Shown: positions 1 through 10,664 of the stretch, one piece after another
Layout: each line of letters opens with the position of its first letter
Numbering within the stretch: the first letter of the stretch is position 1
From: Litsea cubeba
Taxonomy: Eukaryota > Streptophyta > Magnoliopsida > Laurales > Lauraceae
DNA length: 64,000 nucleotides
Direction of reading: 5' to 3'
NCBI GenBank assembly: GCA_012931725.1
Contig: WHSA01001387.1
Location: 215,819 to 279,818, forward strand
Position numbers and translations under genes: made by a program
Notes under the pieces: generated by a model
Database searches by the model: none
What the model saw: the letters and a program-made list of their open reading frames with translations, nothing else
What the model was told of the DNA's origin: nothing

Positions 1-750
1 GAACCGTTGTCCTCAATCACGGACAGGGACTCCAGGAACTTCGTTTGGAAAAACATCCTAACGAGGTTCGGCATCCCCCGGACCCTGATTTCGGACAACG
101 GGACTCAGTTCGACTCCAAGTCCTTCAGAGACTTCTGCCAAGAGCACGGTATCAGAAACCATTACTCCACTCCGGCATATCCACAGAGTAATGGCCAGGC
201 AGAAATCTCTAACAAAGTGATCCTGGACGGCCTGAAGAAGCGACTGGACAAGGCAAAGGGAAGATGGACAGAGGAGCTTCCGAGCGTGCTATGGGCATAT
301 AGAACAACTCCAAGGAGGTCCACCTCGGCAACACCTTTCTCTCTGGCCTACGGGATGGAGGCGGTCATTCCTTTAGAGATCGGCCTTCCCACCCTGAGGA
401 CAGAGCTGGTCGACCAAGGCCGAAATGACACGAACCTGGCAATGGAGCTGGAGCTGGCAGACGAGCGATGAGAAGCAGCAGCCCTGCGACTGACCGACTA
501 TCAGCAGCGGTTAGCCAGGGCATACAACCAAAACGTCAGAGAAAGAAGATTCTCCGTGGGAGAGCTGGTTCTAAAGAAGGCCCTGCCAGCTGACAAAGAA
601 CCGAACGAAGGGAAGCTGGCTCCGAACTGGCATGGCCCGTTCAGGGTGGTCTCACTGGCAGGGAAATCAGCCTACAAACTCGAAGATTTAGAAGGCAAGC
701 CACTGCCGAGACCGTGGAATGCATCCCACCTAAAGAAATTTTATTTCTAA
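1..750 (+). pseudogene. pol polyprotein 3' end: gypsy integrase core and C-terminal domain, one nonsense codon
   Basis: The frame is open from base 1 and ends at TAA 748-750. It starts inside the retroviral-type integrase core. The second catalytic Asp is in ISDNGTQF (about residue 30) and the Glu is in NGQAEISN (about residue 65). The usual WAYRTTPR and YGMEAVIP boxes follow. The C-terminal part has AYNQNVRERRF, GPFRVV and the terminal PWNASHLKKFY typical of plant gypsy pol. TGA at 469-471 interrupts the frame where an Arg codon (CGA) is expected, a single CpG C-to-T change; the reading frame is otherwise continuous. The enzyme would insert element cDNA into chromosomes. Probably inactive, unless the stop is read through. 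Confidence 0.9.
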
Positions 751-834
751 AGATGTAATGAATCCCGAATCAATGAAAGCAGCTTTTTGCCCTGCCATCA
801 ATCTATTGTCTCTCTTTCACTGACTCCGGCAACT

Positions 835-1552
835 CCAAGGGTTCGTAGCCCTGGAAGGAGGCCTCGAGTTCGAACACTCGGCCGAATTCCTAAAGTCAGG
901 GTTTCATCCCACTCTCCAAGGGTTCGTAGCCCTGGAAGGAGGCCTCGAGTTCGAACACTCGGCCGAATTCCTAAAGTCAAGGTTTCATCCCACTCTCCAA
1001 GGGTTCGTAGCCCTGGAAGGAGGCCTCGAGTTCGAACACTCGGCCGAATTCCTAAAGTCAGGGTTTCATCCCACTCTCCAAGGGTTCGTAGCCCTGGAAG
1101 GAGGCCTCGAGTTCGAACACTCGGCCGAATTCCTAAAGTCAGGGTTTCATCCCACTCTCCAAGGGTTCGTAGCCCTGGAAGGAGGCCTCGAGTTCGAACA
1201 CTCGGCCGAATTCCTAAAATCAGGGTTTCATCCCACTCTCCAAGGGTTCGTAGCCCTGGAAGGAGGCCTCGAGTTCGAACACTCGGTCGAATTCCTAAAG
1301 TCAGGGTTTCATCCCACTCTCCAAGGGTTCATAGCCCTGGAAGGAGGCCTCGAGTTCGAACACTCGGCCGAATTCCTAAAGTAAGGGTTTCATCCCACTC
1401 TCCAAGGGTTCGTAGCCCTGGAAGGAGGCCTCGAGTTCGAACACTCGGCCGAATTCCTAAAGTCAGGGTTTCATCCCACTCTCCAAGGGTTCGTAGCCCT
1501 GGAAGGAGGCCTCGAGTTCGAACACTCGGCCGAATTCCTAAAATCAGGGTTT
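835..1552. repeat. 81-bp minisatellite, about 9 copies
   Basis: Units start at 835, 916, 997, 1078, 1159, 1240, 1321, 1402 and 1483, exactly 81 bp apart, and differ by only a few substitutions. Each holds GAGGCCTCGAGTTCGAA and CTCGGCCGAATTCC. Because 81 is a multiple of three, a frame stays open across the whole array (787-1662, Arg/Pro/Ser-rich); that is probably a by-product of the period. It lies just after the pol stop inside the Tat element. Confidence 0.97.
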
Positions 1553-2898
1553 ATACACCCCTCAAAGACCGTTGCCGAACTCATGCTCACATAGCCGAGA
1601 CCAGCGGTGTTCTGGATCATCTCGGCGCAAAGCCAGCCATTTCGGCCAGAGACAGTTTTTAAGAAAGAACTGTGCAAGCTCGAAAACACAAATATTCCAA
1701 GACAGTGCAAGGAAAGTAAAAGAGAAGACACAAAGCACTGCATACAATTCAAGTGACCGCAAAATTCTTCCTTTTTATTCATTGCAAACTGCTTCATTAC
1801 AAGAGTTACAGAACAGAAAAGAAAAATACAGAAAGGAGGATCGCAGTCCTCTAAAAACAGAAAATAAAGTAAGACTAGGAGACTCTGATCCTCACCGACT
1901 CTTCAGGCTACAGGCTCGAAGACGCCGGATCATTGCCTGGAGGTTCTAAGGGGTCCTGAATTTCAGTGAGCTCTACAACACGCTATGGTTGGTCAGACCA
2001 AAGCATTCAGGATCCCCTCCAGTTCGAAGGCCCTGGACCTCGCTGAGCTCTTCAACGCCCTCCGGTCAGTGAGACCAAAATTTGAAGAGCCCCCAGGTCC
2101 AGCAGGCCTCAACTCCACCCTTAGTCTGGCAATCCTGACACGGCGCAAGGGGCTCGCAGGGAGCTCGATGCGACATAGGACCCTGCAGGATCACCAGACG
2201 CCGAGGGCCCGACCATCCCGCAGTTGCAGAGGATTCCCCTGCAACCTGACCAGGGACGATCGGTCATGAACCCGCGTTCAGAGAGCGCGTGGTCCACGGG
2301 GAGTTCCTTCAGAGGGCGCGCAGACCACGACGGGCTTCCCCCCTTGGATAAAGCCGTCCACAGGCGCAGGGGTTCCCCCCGGATCAACTGCTTCTGAACA
2401 CCCACTGGGCATGGCTCCTACGTCTATGTGATTTAAACTGTCCTAAGTTCTGTTCTTTTCTTCTCCCATGGCGAGCCTATTACCCCTACTTATAGGAAGA
2501 AGAAGGGCTCAATCTCCGAAGGAAGTTAAGGGGCGAAGCCTCCCACGCGTTACATGGGACGCACGCCTTCCTGCCTGTTGACCAGCGATTCCAATGGCGC
2601 CACGTGGAGGCGTCCGCCCGTTTCCCTCATCGGCCGTAACACCATGTTTACTGCTATTTATGGTCTCCAGAATACGGAGAATCGGCACAGACAGCTATGC
2701 AGGCCATTTGACTCCCTCTACCTCGAGGGTCACGCGTCACAGTAAAGGCATTCAATACCATTCAATAGCACATCCAGAAGCAAAAGAGAGAAAAATGCTC
2801 AAGTGAGAAGCCCATTTTTCATTAATAGCAGAAAGTATTACAAGGCTGAAAGCAAAAGTATTATAGATGAAAGGCCAAGGGAAGTAAAAGGAACAGGG
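1553..2898. other. Tat-element spacer between minisatellite and antisense gene; no gene seen
   Basis: About 1.35 kb of GC-rich then AT-richer sequence. The open frames here are short, overlapping on both strands and without recognisable motifs. A loose internal repeat around 1985-2110 (GGTCAGACCAAA / GGTCAGTGAGACCAAAA) is visible. Spacers of this kind are usual in Tat elements. Confidence 0.6.
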
Positions 2899-5422
2899 CT
2901 ACTGAGGTTTCGGCGACTCCACCAAGTCGATCACCATATATGCTGAACCAGTGACTTCGGCTGAAACCATGACCTTGCTTGGAGCGTCGCTGGCAGAAGG
3001 GGCTTCAACCGGTACCTCAGCCGAAGCAGGGGCAGAGGAGGCCTCACCTTGGGGCACGGCCGAAGCGTCGCTGGCGACCGGGGCATCGCTCGGGGCCGGG
3101 GCAGCTGGAGCGTCGTCCGAAGCAGGAGCGACTGCAGGAGCTTCGTCAGGGGCACTTTCAGCTGCAGGAGTGGAGCTCGGCTCAGGGGCCGGGTCCGAGT
3201 ACTTCGGCAGGTCCCGATAGACAGGGTGGTCTTCGGGGACCCCCGCAGGTCTCAGTGCGGCCAGGCATCCTTCTTCGAACAGAATGGAGGTGATCTCCTC
3301 CACCTGCTTCTCGTACAGCTCCGTGGCATGGTCCACCCCCTTTTGGAAAGCGGATTAGGCCTCGGACAGAAGGGAGGCCTTCTCCTTTTCCAACTCGGCG
3401 TTCGCCATTTTCAGCTTCTCCCTTTCAGCTCGCCCGGCCAGCACCTCCCCGCGCAACTTTGTCCCCTCGGCCGCTGATTCAGCCTTCGATCTAGCCAGCT
3501 CCGACTCCAGCTCGGCGGTCCTCTTGTTTCTCGCCCAGACCTCGCCCTTCAAATGATTAGCTCTCGACGTGAGCTCGGCGACATCAGTCAGAGCCGACGC
3601 CAGCCGAGCAGACTCTTCAGCGCTGGCCTTCTTCAGCCCCTCCATTCCCTTCCGCCGCTCTTCCAGCTCCTTCTTCAGCTTATCCCTCTCGGACTCCAGC
3701 TGAGTGACCCGTGCGGCGTTCCTGTCACTCCGTCCCACCACGGTCAGGAGCCTCTGCACGTTCTGCAAATGGAGAAAGATGGGTCAAGCTGGGGCAGTCG
3801 AGCTAAATTACTTGAAGAAAAACGCTGAAAACACTTACCAGAAGTTTAGCCTGAATCGCTGAGACCATCAGGCTCTCGTTGTCGAACCTCTCGTGCGTCT
3901 CCATGTCCCGCGGCAGAGCGCAGACCTTGGCGAGAGCTCCGATGACATCGGCGTTCCCCAGCAGCCGATCCTCGACGTTCAGAGGCTTACCGGGCTGCGT
4001 TTCCATCCTCGGCCTCCATGGCGCTGGGGCAGTTCGGGGTCCGGAGGACGATCCAGACCCTTGCCCCGCCGAGATGGTGAGCTCGCGGGCCATCCCGCCG
4101 GTCGACTTGCTGGCCGGCACGCTCTTCTCAGCTGGTGCACTCTTCTCAGCTGGTGCACTCTTTTGAGTCGGAGCCTTGACTCCGGGGGCCCGCGTAGGGG
4201 TTTTGCCCTTCGGAGGCTGTTCAGCCACCAAGTCCTTCTCCCCCGCCTTGGACTTCTTCCTGGGCGGGGACCCCTCCTTCGAGCGATCCGGCGAGCGTCG
4301 CCGAACTCCCCCCGCTCGGAGCGGGGGCAGGAGCAGAAGAAGCGCCAGCAACCCCCGAGCCCGAGGCTGAGCGGGTACTGGCAGACGATGGCGCCCCAGA
4401 AGACGAGGACCTCAGCCTGAACTTGGCCGCCAAGTCCTTGACAACTGACTCCCTTGAGCTTCCCTCCATGCCTTCTTCTGTGTCGGAAAAATAAGCGTCC
4501 ACAATCTGCGTCAGGCTCGGTGGCTCCGAACTAGAAGTGGACGCCTCGGCACCAGATGCAGCTCGGCTCGCAGCAGGATCTGTCAAAGGGATCCCGGCAG
4601 GCACTGCAACAGAGACGGTTGGACGGTCAGGGTGCGCTTCGTCTACCTCGGTTACTCCGGTCCTCTGGTAGTGACCACGGTACCTCGGCGTGTACCCGAG
4701 CAGTTTCCAAGCCGACCTGGTCTCGTGCCCCTTGTATCTCTCAACCTTGTTGATGTCGTCGGCGTTCCTCCTCCAGCCTTCACTCGCAGCTCGGCGTCGC
4801 CTCGCACCTGCCTCTGCATAACAGATAATGGAGGAGTCAGCTCGGCATCGTCAAAATCAAGTAAAGAAGATAAGTGAAAAGAAGCGATGTTTACTTGGGA
4901 CTGTCCCGGGGCGGCGTGGGACCGTTAGCCTCCTGCTTTCGCCAGCGCCGAACTCCCAGTCCCCCGACACACAGAAGAAGGCTTCTTCGGCATTTTTACT
5001 TGAATCTTCCAAGGCCAGGATGAAGCCTCTTCGCTGCGGCTTCACCCGGAGATAGTATTTCCCTTCCCCAGCCTTGCAGATATCGTAGGTGTCCTCGATA
5101 TCGTGGACACCTAGGTCGGTCCCCAGAATCTCATTCAGCTTCGCCGTGCCCATGATGACCTTATAGCCATGGGGCATCAGCTTGGCATGGGGTAAGGGAC
5201 CAGGTACTTGAGGCAAGCCCTAAGTAGGGGGTGCAGGGGAAATCTGACCCCGCCCTCGATCACAGAGATCAGAGGGAACGGCATCCAGCCGCAGGACCAG
5301 CGCATTGTGGCATAGTCGACAGAGTCCGCCGGCTTGAGAAGGACTCCCTCCGGGATACTGAAAGCGGCCCTAAATCTGGCTATGCCCTCTTCAGTATCTA
5401 AATCGAACCTAGGCGTGCCCAT
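2899..5422 (-). pseudogene. antisense extra gene of the Tat element (Transposase_28 / 'putative gypsy type transposon' protein), with two introns
   Basis: Three exons read on the minus strand: 5422-4895, 4813-3839 and 3762-2899. They are separated by introns 4894-4814 (81 bp, GTAAAC...ATGCAG) and 3838-3763 (76 bp, GTAAGT...TTGCAG). The N-terminus begins MGTPRF and carries GWMPFPLI and GVRFPLHPLLR, the conserved core of the plant Transposase_28 (PF04195) family. The middle is Ser/Ala/Pro-rich; exon 3 begins with a roughly 130-residue coiled coil and ends in an Ala/Pro/Glu-rich tail. Function is unknown even for the family. Breaks: a frameshift near 5200 relative to the right-hand copy, a frameshift near 4300, and an in-frame TAA near 3355 probably replacing CAA. 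The same gene, also antisense to its element, is at 63052-64000. Confidence 0.8.
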
Positions 5423-5650
5423 GTCTAAAAAAGGGGGTGACAGCGAAAGCTAAACCCTAAAAGACGCGAAACCTCAAAGAAAAGCTAGACAGAGGCACGA
5501 AGCAACTTACAGAGACAAAGGGGCAACTCAAGAACAGGTCCGAGCACGTCATATGGTCGTCCCCGCTAGAAAGATCTTAAGCAGCAGAGCAGAAATCAAA
5601 CGCGAAGGCGAAGGCGAAAGGAAATCAGAAACAAGAAAGGAAGAAGACGG

Positions 5651-5661
5651 CCCTATTTATG
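5651..5661 (-). promoter_or_regulatory. TATA-like box of the antisense gene
   Basis: On the minus strand the sequence reads CATAAATAGGG, 229 bp before the ATG at 5422. The right-hand copy has CTACAAATAGGG at the matching place (62817-62828). This suggests the antisense gene has its own promoter between its start and the LTR. Confidence 0.55.
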
Positions 5662-5914
5662 AAAAGGGAACCCTCGGCGCGCGCTGCTTTCGAAATTTGA
5701 AAGGACGGATTTCGCGATCCGCGCCCGTTCCATCAATGAGACAGCGCAACCAGTAAAGAGGCTACGCGTGTGGCCGTCGATTCGCCTCCCAGGACAGATA
5801 GGACAGAGCATTTACTGCTTCAGAAAAGTTGAAACGACACCAAGCAATGATCGCCGCATCCCCAGACGAGTTTTCTAGCTTCCGACCACTAAAGGCTAGG
5901 ACGCTTAAGAGGTC

Positions 5915-5931
5915 AAAAGCTAGGGGGCAAT
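5915..5931 (+). other. polypurine tract before the 3' LTR
   Basis: AAAAGCTAGGGGGCAAT directly precedes the LTR start TGTGTGGGGAG. The identical tract is present, inverted, next to the right-hand LTR (62500-62516). It primes plus-strand DNA synthesis in LTR elements and fixes the element's orientation as +. Confidence 0.8.
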
Positions 5932-6820
5932 TGTGTGGGGAGATTTCCGGAACACAGGATTAAGCTAATCACAGCCATCAGATGAAACTAAGCACTCTCA
6001 CGTGCCATCCGCGTGCCATCCACGTGGCACCAAACTCACCTCGGCTAGCAGGGCAGAGGCCTCGGCCGAAGTCAAGCAGCTCCGGGCCGCTAGCGCCGAG
6101 CTCGGCTACCCCATGTGCCCATCTCGGCTGAGAGCTCCACCCCGGCTGAAGGAGCCGGGACGAAAGCCGAAGCAGAAAGAACCTCCACTCGCACCCCTCA
6201 TCCCCCACGTCATCAGGCACGTGGAGGACTAGGGGCGCGAGCTAGTGAGACAGATGCGACATCCAGCCGCTCACAATCTTCGCCAGATCCCTGACAAGGC
6301 GGCATCCAGCGGCTGAAGCCACATCAGGGCAAGGCCCGAGGGCGGATCCGATGGTACCCCCCAACCGTCAAAGGCGCCCAACACGATCTGGCCCAACGTG
6401 ACGCACATTTAATGCAACGTGGGCTGATCCGACTGGCATTAAATGCAGAATGGGCTGGATTGGACCGCATTAATTGCAACGTGGGCTGATCATGACTTCC
6501 CAGTCGAATCATGAGACCCATGCCAAGATATCGTCGAAGATACCTTCCTAATCGTCTATAAATAGAGCTGCATTTCACATGCAAGGTACGCACAATATAA
6601 CCAATAGAGCTGTTACTCTGCCTCTCTTCTTCCTCTCCTTCCATTGTTCCAGTTCCTTCACTGACTTTGGCATCGGAGAGCCTTGCGCCGCCCAGGCCAG
6701 GGTCCTCTGACCGTGTGTTCTTCTCTTTCAGGCTTTCGGACGGTACCCAGTCATCACCATCATTGGATAAGTCCTCTAAGGCTCCCCAGTTATTGTGGGT
6801 CATTATTTTCTGCACCTACA
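5932..6820 (+). repeat. 3' LTR of the left Tat element (889 bp)
   Basis: Starts TGTGTGGGGAGATTTCC and ends CTGCACCTACA, so it has TG...CA ends. The ends are set by the point where similarity to the inverted LTR at 61555-62499 stops. It contains a TATA box (CTATAAATAG, 6556-6565) and GC-rich U3 sequence with repeated CTCGGC motifs. Confidence 0.88.
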
Positions 6821-7886
6821 AATACCATTCATGTACATGCAAGTCATGGAAACCTCTAAAAAAGTTAAATAGAGTTACAAGAAAAATAGTCACGAGTCAT
6901 ATTAAGTAGCCGGAATTAAAAACTTTATTTAATCTTTATTAAGCATATTTAGAACGCAGATTTTCGATTTTCAATGATTGTTGAAGGTTTTTTTAGCCAG
7001 AATTATACAAGTTATTTTTAGTCTTTATAAGTAATTTTATAGCACAGGTTTTTTATTTTCAATGATTAATGAAGTATCATTTCATGATACTATATAGTCC
7101 CCTTCTCTATGCTATGAACTGCTTTCTTTCTTTTTTTGTTTTTGGTGTTTCCTTATCACCATATATGGTGCAATACACATTGATCAGTTGGTTTTTCCTT
7201 CACATGATACTTAGAAATGATCTCATCAATTACACATCTAGTGTTGGCAATTTCACTTGCTTCTCATCCTAAATGATGTTAATATGACTAGTTATAATGG
7301 TAAATAGTTGTGTTTTATAGATTTTTTTATATAGATTTTAACATCTATCTTGTTTTATTTATTACAGATCGAAATGGGAGATTAAGGGAAAATAAGAACA
7401 ATCAACATTTTTTTGACCGGTTTGGATGGCGCAGATCAATTTGAGGATGCTATATTTTATCGTGAAAATTGTTCGTTGTCTCTCCGTGATACATATCAAA
7501 GACTGCATTTCAGTTATGTTTCTATGTTATATTGAGACCAATTATTATGTAGAATTATGTTTAACAGAATTTTATCAATATCTTCAGTAAGAATTTGTGA
7601 TGAGGACAACTGTTTCATTGCACTCAAATTGAATGAATTAATGTAGTTTATGTTTTTACATCGATGGAGTCTTATTTTCATACCTGAATTGCTACTTTGC
7701 ATTAAAGATTGTGAATGGGTGGATTGTGAATGGATGATGAGATTATATTTGTATTGATAGGGTATCAAAAATGAAAAATAAATATTTTTGAAAATATAAA
7801 AAAATATTTATTTTTCTCAAAAAATTATTATTCGAGGCGCTTTTATTGTGTTGCAAATAATCAAGTGTAACAAGATGAATATTATT
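6821..7886. other. AT-rich DNA, no gene recognised
   Basis: Low-complexity AT-rich sequence with only short random open frames. Around 7365 there is an acceptor-like TTTATTACAG followed by about 150 bp of more balanced composition; this could be a remnant exon, but nothing in it is recognisable. Confidence 0.5.
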
Positions 7887-8267
7887 TACTACACCACAGA
7901 AGATTTGCAAAAAAAGATTATTTGCAACTTTATAAGAGTGTCGCCCTTAATGATATATTAATGACGCTTTTGAATCGTCGCAAATAAAAATTATTGGTGA
8001 TGCAATTTTACAGTTGTAAATAAATCATTATCTGCAATGGTTAGGAAACGTCGTGAATGATACTTATTAGCGGCACTTTTAAACCGTTGCAAAATATTCT
8101 ATCATATTGCTACGCTGTCGTCCTTAGTGTTGCTAATCTTTCTGCGACCGTATTATTTGCGACCCCTTTGTGATGCTTAGCTTTTTGCATCACGCTTACT
8201 TATTGTGATGCATTTTTCAATATCTACGACGCTTTTTGGCGTCGCAAAAAGCTAAATTGTAGTAGTG
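7887..8267. mobile_element. small CACTA-like non-autonomous element (MITE-sized)
   Basis: The right end, read inverted, is CACTACTACAATTTAGC; the left end is TACTACACCACAG, one base from the CACTA start. The interior carries subterminal motifs in both orientations (TCGTCGCAAAT, GCGACG, TTGCAAC), as CACTA ends do. The flanking triplets are ATT and AAT, not a clean duplication, so the exact ends are uncertain. Confidence 0.55.
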
Positions 8268-8707
8268 AATTACACAATATATCTACCTGCAACATCATTT
8301 TTAATAAATTAGGCAGCTAGATTGATTTAAGTGGGTAGATTGGGCATAAAAAAAATAGATGGATACAAAACCATTAACACAACAGAAGACCAAATAAAGC
8401 GTGACAAGTAAGATGCAGGTATGATATTGAAGGTTCTTACAAGTTTTAAGTAAATTGGGATTTTACAAATTAGTACCTCTTACGTTTAACTTCCACCGGC
8501 CAATGATAAAAGACATGAAAATGTCACCATAGTGCCCTCGCCATACTTTTTGATGATCTTACTTTTCACCCATATTATCGTGGTTCGCAATCCTCACACA
8601 TATTATCTAAAATAACGATGGTGACCCACAAAATTGCAATTCAGAGGGATGATTGTGAGAGGAAAAAGTGCATTCCAAGCACTCTAGTGACATTTTTATA
8701 TCAAGGG

Positions 8708-8855
8708 AATCCTTAAGGTACACTCATGAGCGCACCTTATCATGCGCAAAACAAACCGCATATGAGAAGACGTAGGTCATCACATCCCATTGAACAATGG
8801 GCAGCGCCTTGAGTGCATGATAATTAACGTGCGCTCATGAGTGCAGCTGAAGGAG
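8708..8855. repeat. short inverted-repeat element (about 150 bp)
   Basis: Imperfect arms of about 40 bp face each other; both contain ACTCATGAGCGCAC followed by TATCATGC. It sits just downstream of the dioxygenase pseudogene. A small MITE is likely; no clear target duplication was found. Confidence 0.6.
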
Positions 8856-8947
8856 CCCGTTAATTATATCATATCTCAATTATCTCGAGGAAATCAAGTT
8901 TAAGAGGTATAATTCCATAAAAGTCCCTAAATTAAAAGCTATGAGTA

Positions 8948-9193
8948 CTAAAAGGCTCTAAACAGCTCCAAGCAGTTCTCTTTATGAAGCCCCTGGTCCC
9001 AGAAACTTTTGTAGTATTCTCCATAAGCAAAGCTTCTATAAAGTGCAGGGTGCTGCTCGTCGATCAATTCCTCTGCAGGTGCAATGACAGCATCTTGAGA
9101 TGGGCAATAGAAAGTCGGGATGGAGATCCTTTCATCCTTGTTATTCACCACAGCCCTGTGAAGTAGACTCTTGTAGCGCCCATTGCTTAGTAC
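8948..9193 (-). pseudogene. last exon of a DMR6-like 2-oxoglutarate/Fe(II) dioxygenase
   Basis: On the minus strand TTATGCAG at 9194 onward is a good splice acceptor, followed by 82 codons in phase 0 and a TAG stop at 8948-8950. The exon carries the distal iron-ligand His in SLLHRAVVN and the 2-oxoglutarate-binding R-x-S in RISIPTF. It ends with the family's conserved YGEYY...FW run and a short tail. The exon itself is intact. Its gene is broken, because the exon that should lie between it and 15164 is absent and a retrotransposon occupies the intron. Plant proteins of this DLO/DMR6 group hydroxylate salicylic acid or flavonoid-like substrates. The family call is firm, the substrate unknown. 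Confidence 0.82.
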
Positions 9194-9228
9194 CTGCATA
9201 ACAAAAGATTTCAATAAAGACCCCCAGT

Positions 9229-9607
9229 TAGGGTGGCAAGGGACAGATCAGGTTGTGCTCGATTTGGGTTGTCCAGTATAGGCAGCATATCTACAGGCCC
9301 ACGCCGAACCTGAAGTACCTGACTTCAGGTTCGGGTTGGATTGGCAGGTCAGGGTGTAGTAAGTTGACTTGAGTAGGACTCAAATTGGATTAACAGGTCA
9401 AAAAGCCATATATGGACCAAGCCCGTGTCTGACCTGTTCCTTAATTTTGTTGGAAATGCCAACTTAAATTCGGAAGCAGAAGGGGTCAACCGTGACATGA
9501 ATTCAGGCAGGGGCGGACTTAGTGGGGGCTGAAGTACACTCCCAAATTTTAAAAAAGATTACAATTTTTAAAACACCTTATAAATTCTGAAAATTAATAT
9601 GCCTTCT
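9229..9607. other. hAT-like repeat ends in the dioxygenase intron
   Basis: TAGGGTGGCAAGGGACAG at 9229 begins a stretch rich in CAGGTCAGGG-type repeats, and CAGGGGCGGACTTAG at 9508 resembles a second hAT-type terminus. Neither has a visible partner end. The gag-only LTR element interrupts this stretch at 9608. Confidence 0.4.
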
Positions 9608-10358
9608 TGAGGGTTTAGAGTTTGAGATCTCTAGATTGGTCCACTCAATAAATCAACCCACTAGTGTGCAAAAACAATAAACTACGCAGCGGAAATAAAA
9701 TTACAAGCACACACAAGGACACCAAATTTAAGGTGGAAAACCCAAACCGGGTAAAAAACTACCGATCCGTACTGGATCTAATCAAACACTATGAATCTCG
9801 CAATTACAAGAAACTCATATTTCTTCCCTAGATATCCCCTATCTAAAGACTGATGTTACCTTGTGTCGCATCAGGCTTCAACGACATCACACCGTTGATT
9901 ACAACAGATCCAGCGCTTCACTCCTCAAATCTTCTACGCAAGAAGATGATCTTCTACAAGGGATGTAGAGGAAACTTGCTTTCTAGAGTACTTGGCAGCA
10001 CAACTCTTCAAAAGTCTCTAGAGAAAATTTCTCTCAATTTGATCACTAATTCAGAACTTGAGAGATGATCTTGTGTCTTTGGGTTGTGAGAAACACCCAA
10101 TATATAGCCCCTAATTCATGCTTAAAACTCCTAATTATAATCCACTTAGAAAAATAGTCTTTCTTAAACTTTAACACAGAGTCCGGAACCAACTGTGACT
10201 CAGCGCGTACCCTCGCTATAGAGAGGTGTACTCTCGCTATAGCGAGAGTGCATTCTGCCTCCTCTGCGTTTTTTATATTCTGACATCGCCTGTTGTCCTT
10301 TTTTTTTTAACCCCTTGCTGCCGTTTTTGTTAACCTTTTGCCATTGTATATTCTAACA
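9608..10358 (-). repeat. 3' LTR of the gag-only element (751 bp)
   Basis: Reads TGTTAGAATATAC...ACCCTCA on the minus strand. A TATATATTGGG box lies near 10100. Around 10205-10235 it contains overlapping palindromic CTCGCTATAG units, one more than its partner. Confidence 0.93.
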
Positions 10359-10373
10359 ATCTCCCCCTTTTGG
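10359..10373 (-). other. polypurine tract of the gag-only element
   Basis: On the minus strand CCAAAAGGGGGAGAT abuts the 3' LTR start TGTTAG. This is a typical copia polypurine tract. Confidence 0.85.
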
Positions 10374-10664
10374 CAATTCATGGACAAATCTCCTATAACA
10401 ATACAATAAGATCTACCCAAAAGAAAAACCCAAAATACAATGAATTTTTTAAAACAAAAAAAATCAACACTGTAGATCTTGAATTGTCTTAGCTTGTATA
10501 ACTCTCCCTGGCTTCATTCTTCTCCCCCTGAATTTGTCCATAATTGACAAACAAAAAATCATACAGCTTCCGTCAATCTAGATGCAGTAGCTTCCCCTCG
10601 ATTTTGACTCCCCCTCATTATGATCTTCGTATCAGCACTAGGGGTGGGGACTTGACCTCCTTGA

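Larger units (their letters stand above)
1..6820 (+). mobile_element. Ty3/gypsy LTR retrotransposon, Tat (Grande/Retand-like) lineage, 3' part
   Basis: The 5' LTR, gag, protease, RT and RNase H lie left of the window. In order, the window shows the integrase end (1-750), an 81-bp minisatellite (835-1552), a spacer, an antisense gene with introns (2899-5422), a polypurine tract (5915-5931) and the 3' LTR (5932-6820). A long spacer after pol with tandem repeats and an extra antisense ORF is known for Tat-lineage elements; the lineage call is inferred from this architecture. A second copy of the same family, inverted, begins at 61555. The target-site duplication cannot be tested because the 5' end is missing. 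Confidence 0.85.

Noticed and set aside
787..1662. 291-codon basic repeat protein
   Set aside because: Open only because the minisatellite period is a multiple of three. It has no start context, and the frame continues into unrelated spacer.
2951..4420. Long plus-strand frames rich in Gly, Ala and Arg
   Set aside because: Shadows of the GC-rich antisense gene, which has splice sites and a conserved N-terminal domain on the minus strand.
7365..7520. Possible 3' exon of a lost gene
   Set aside because: Only an acceptor-like TTTATTACAG supports it; the following frame has early stops.
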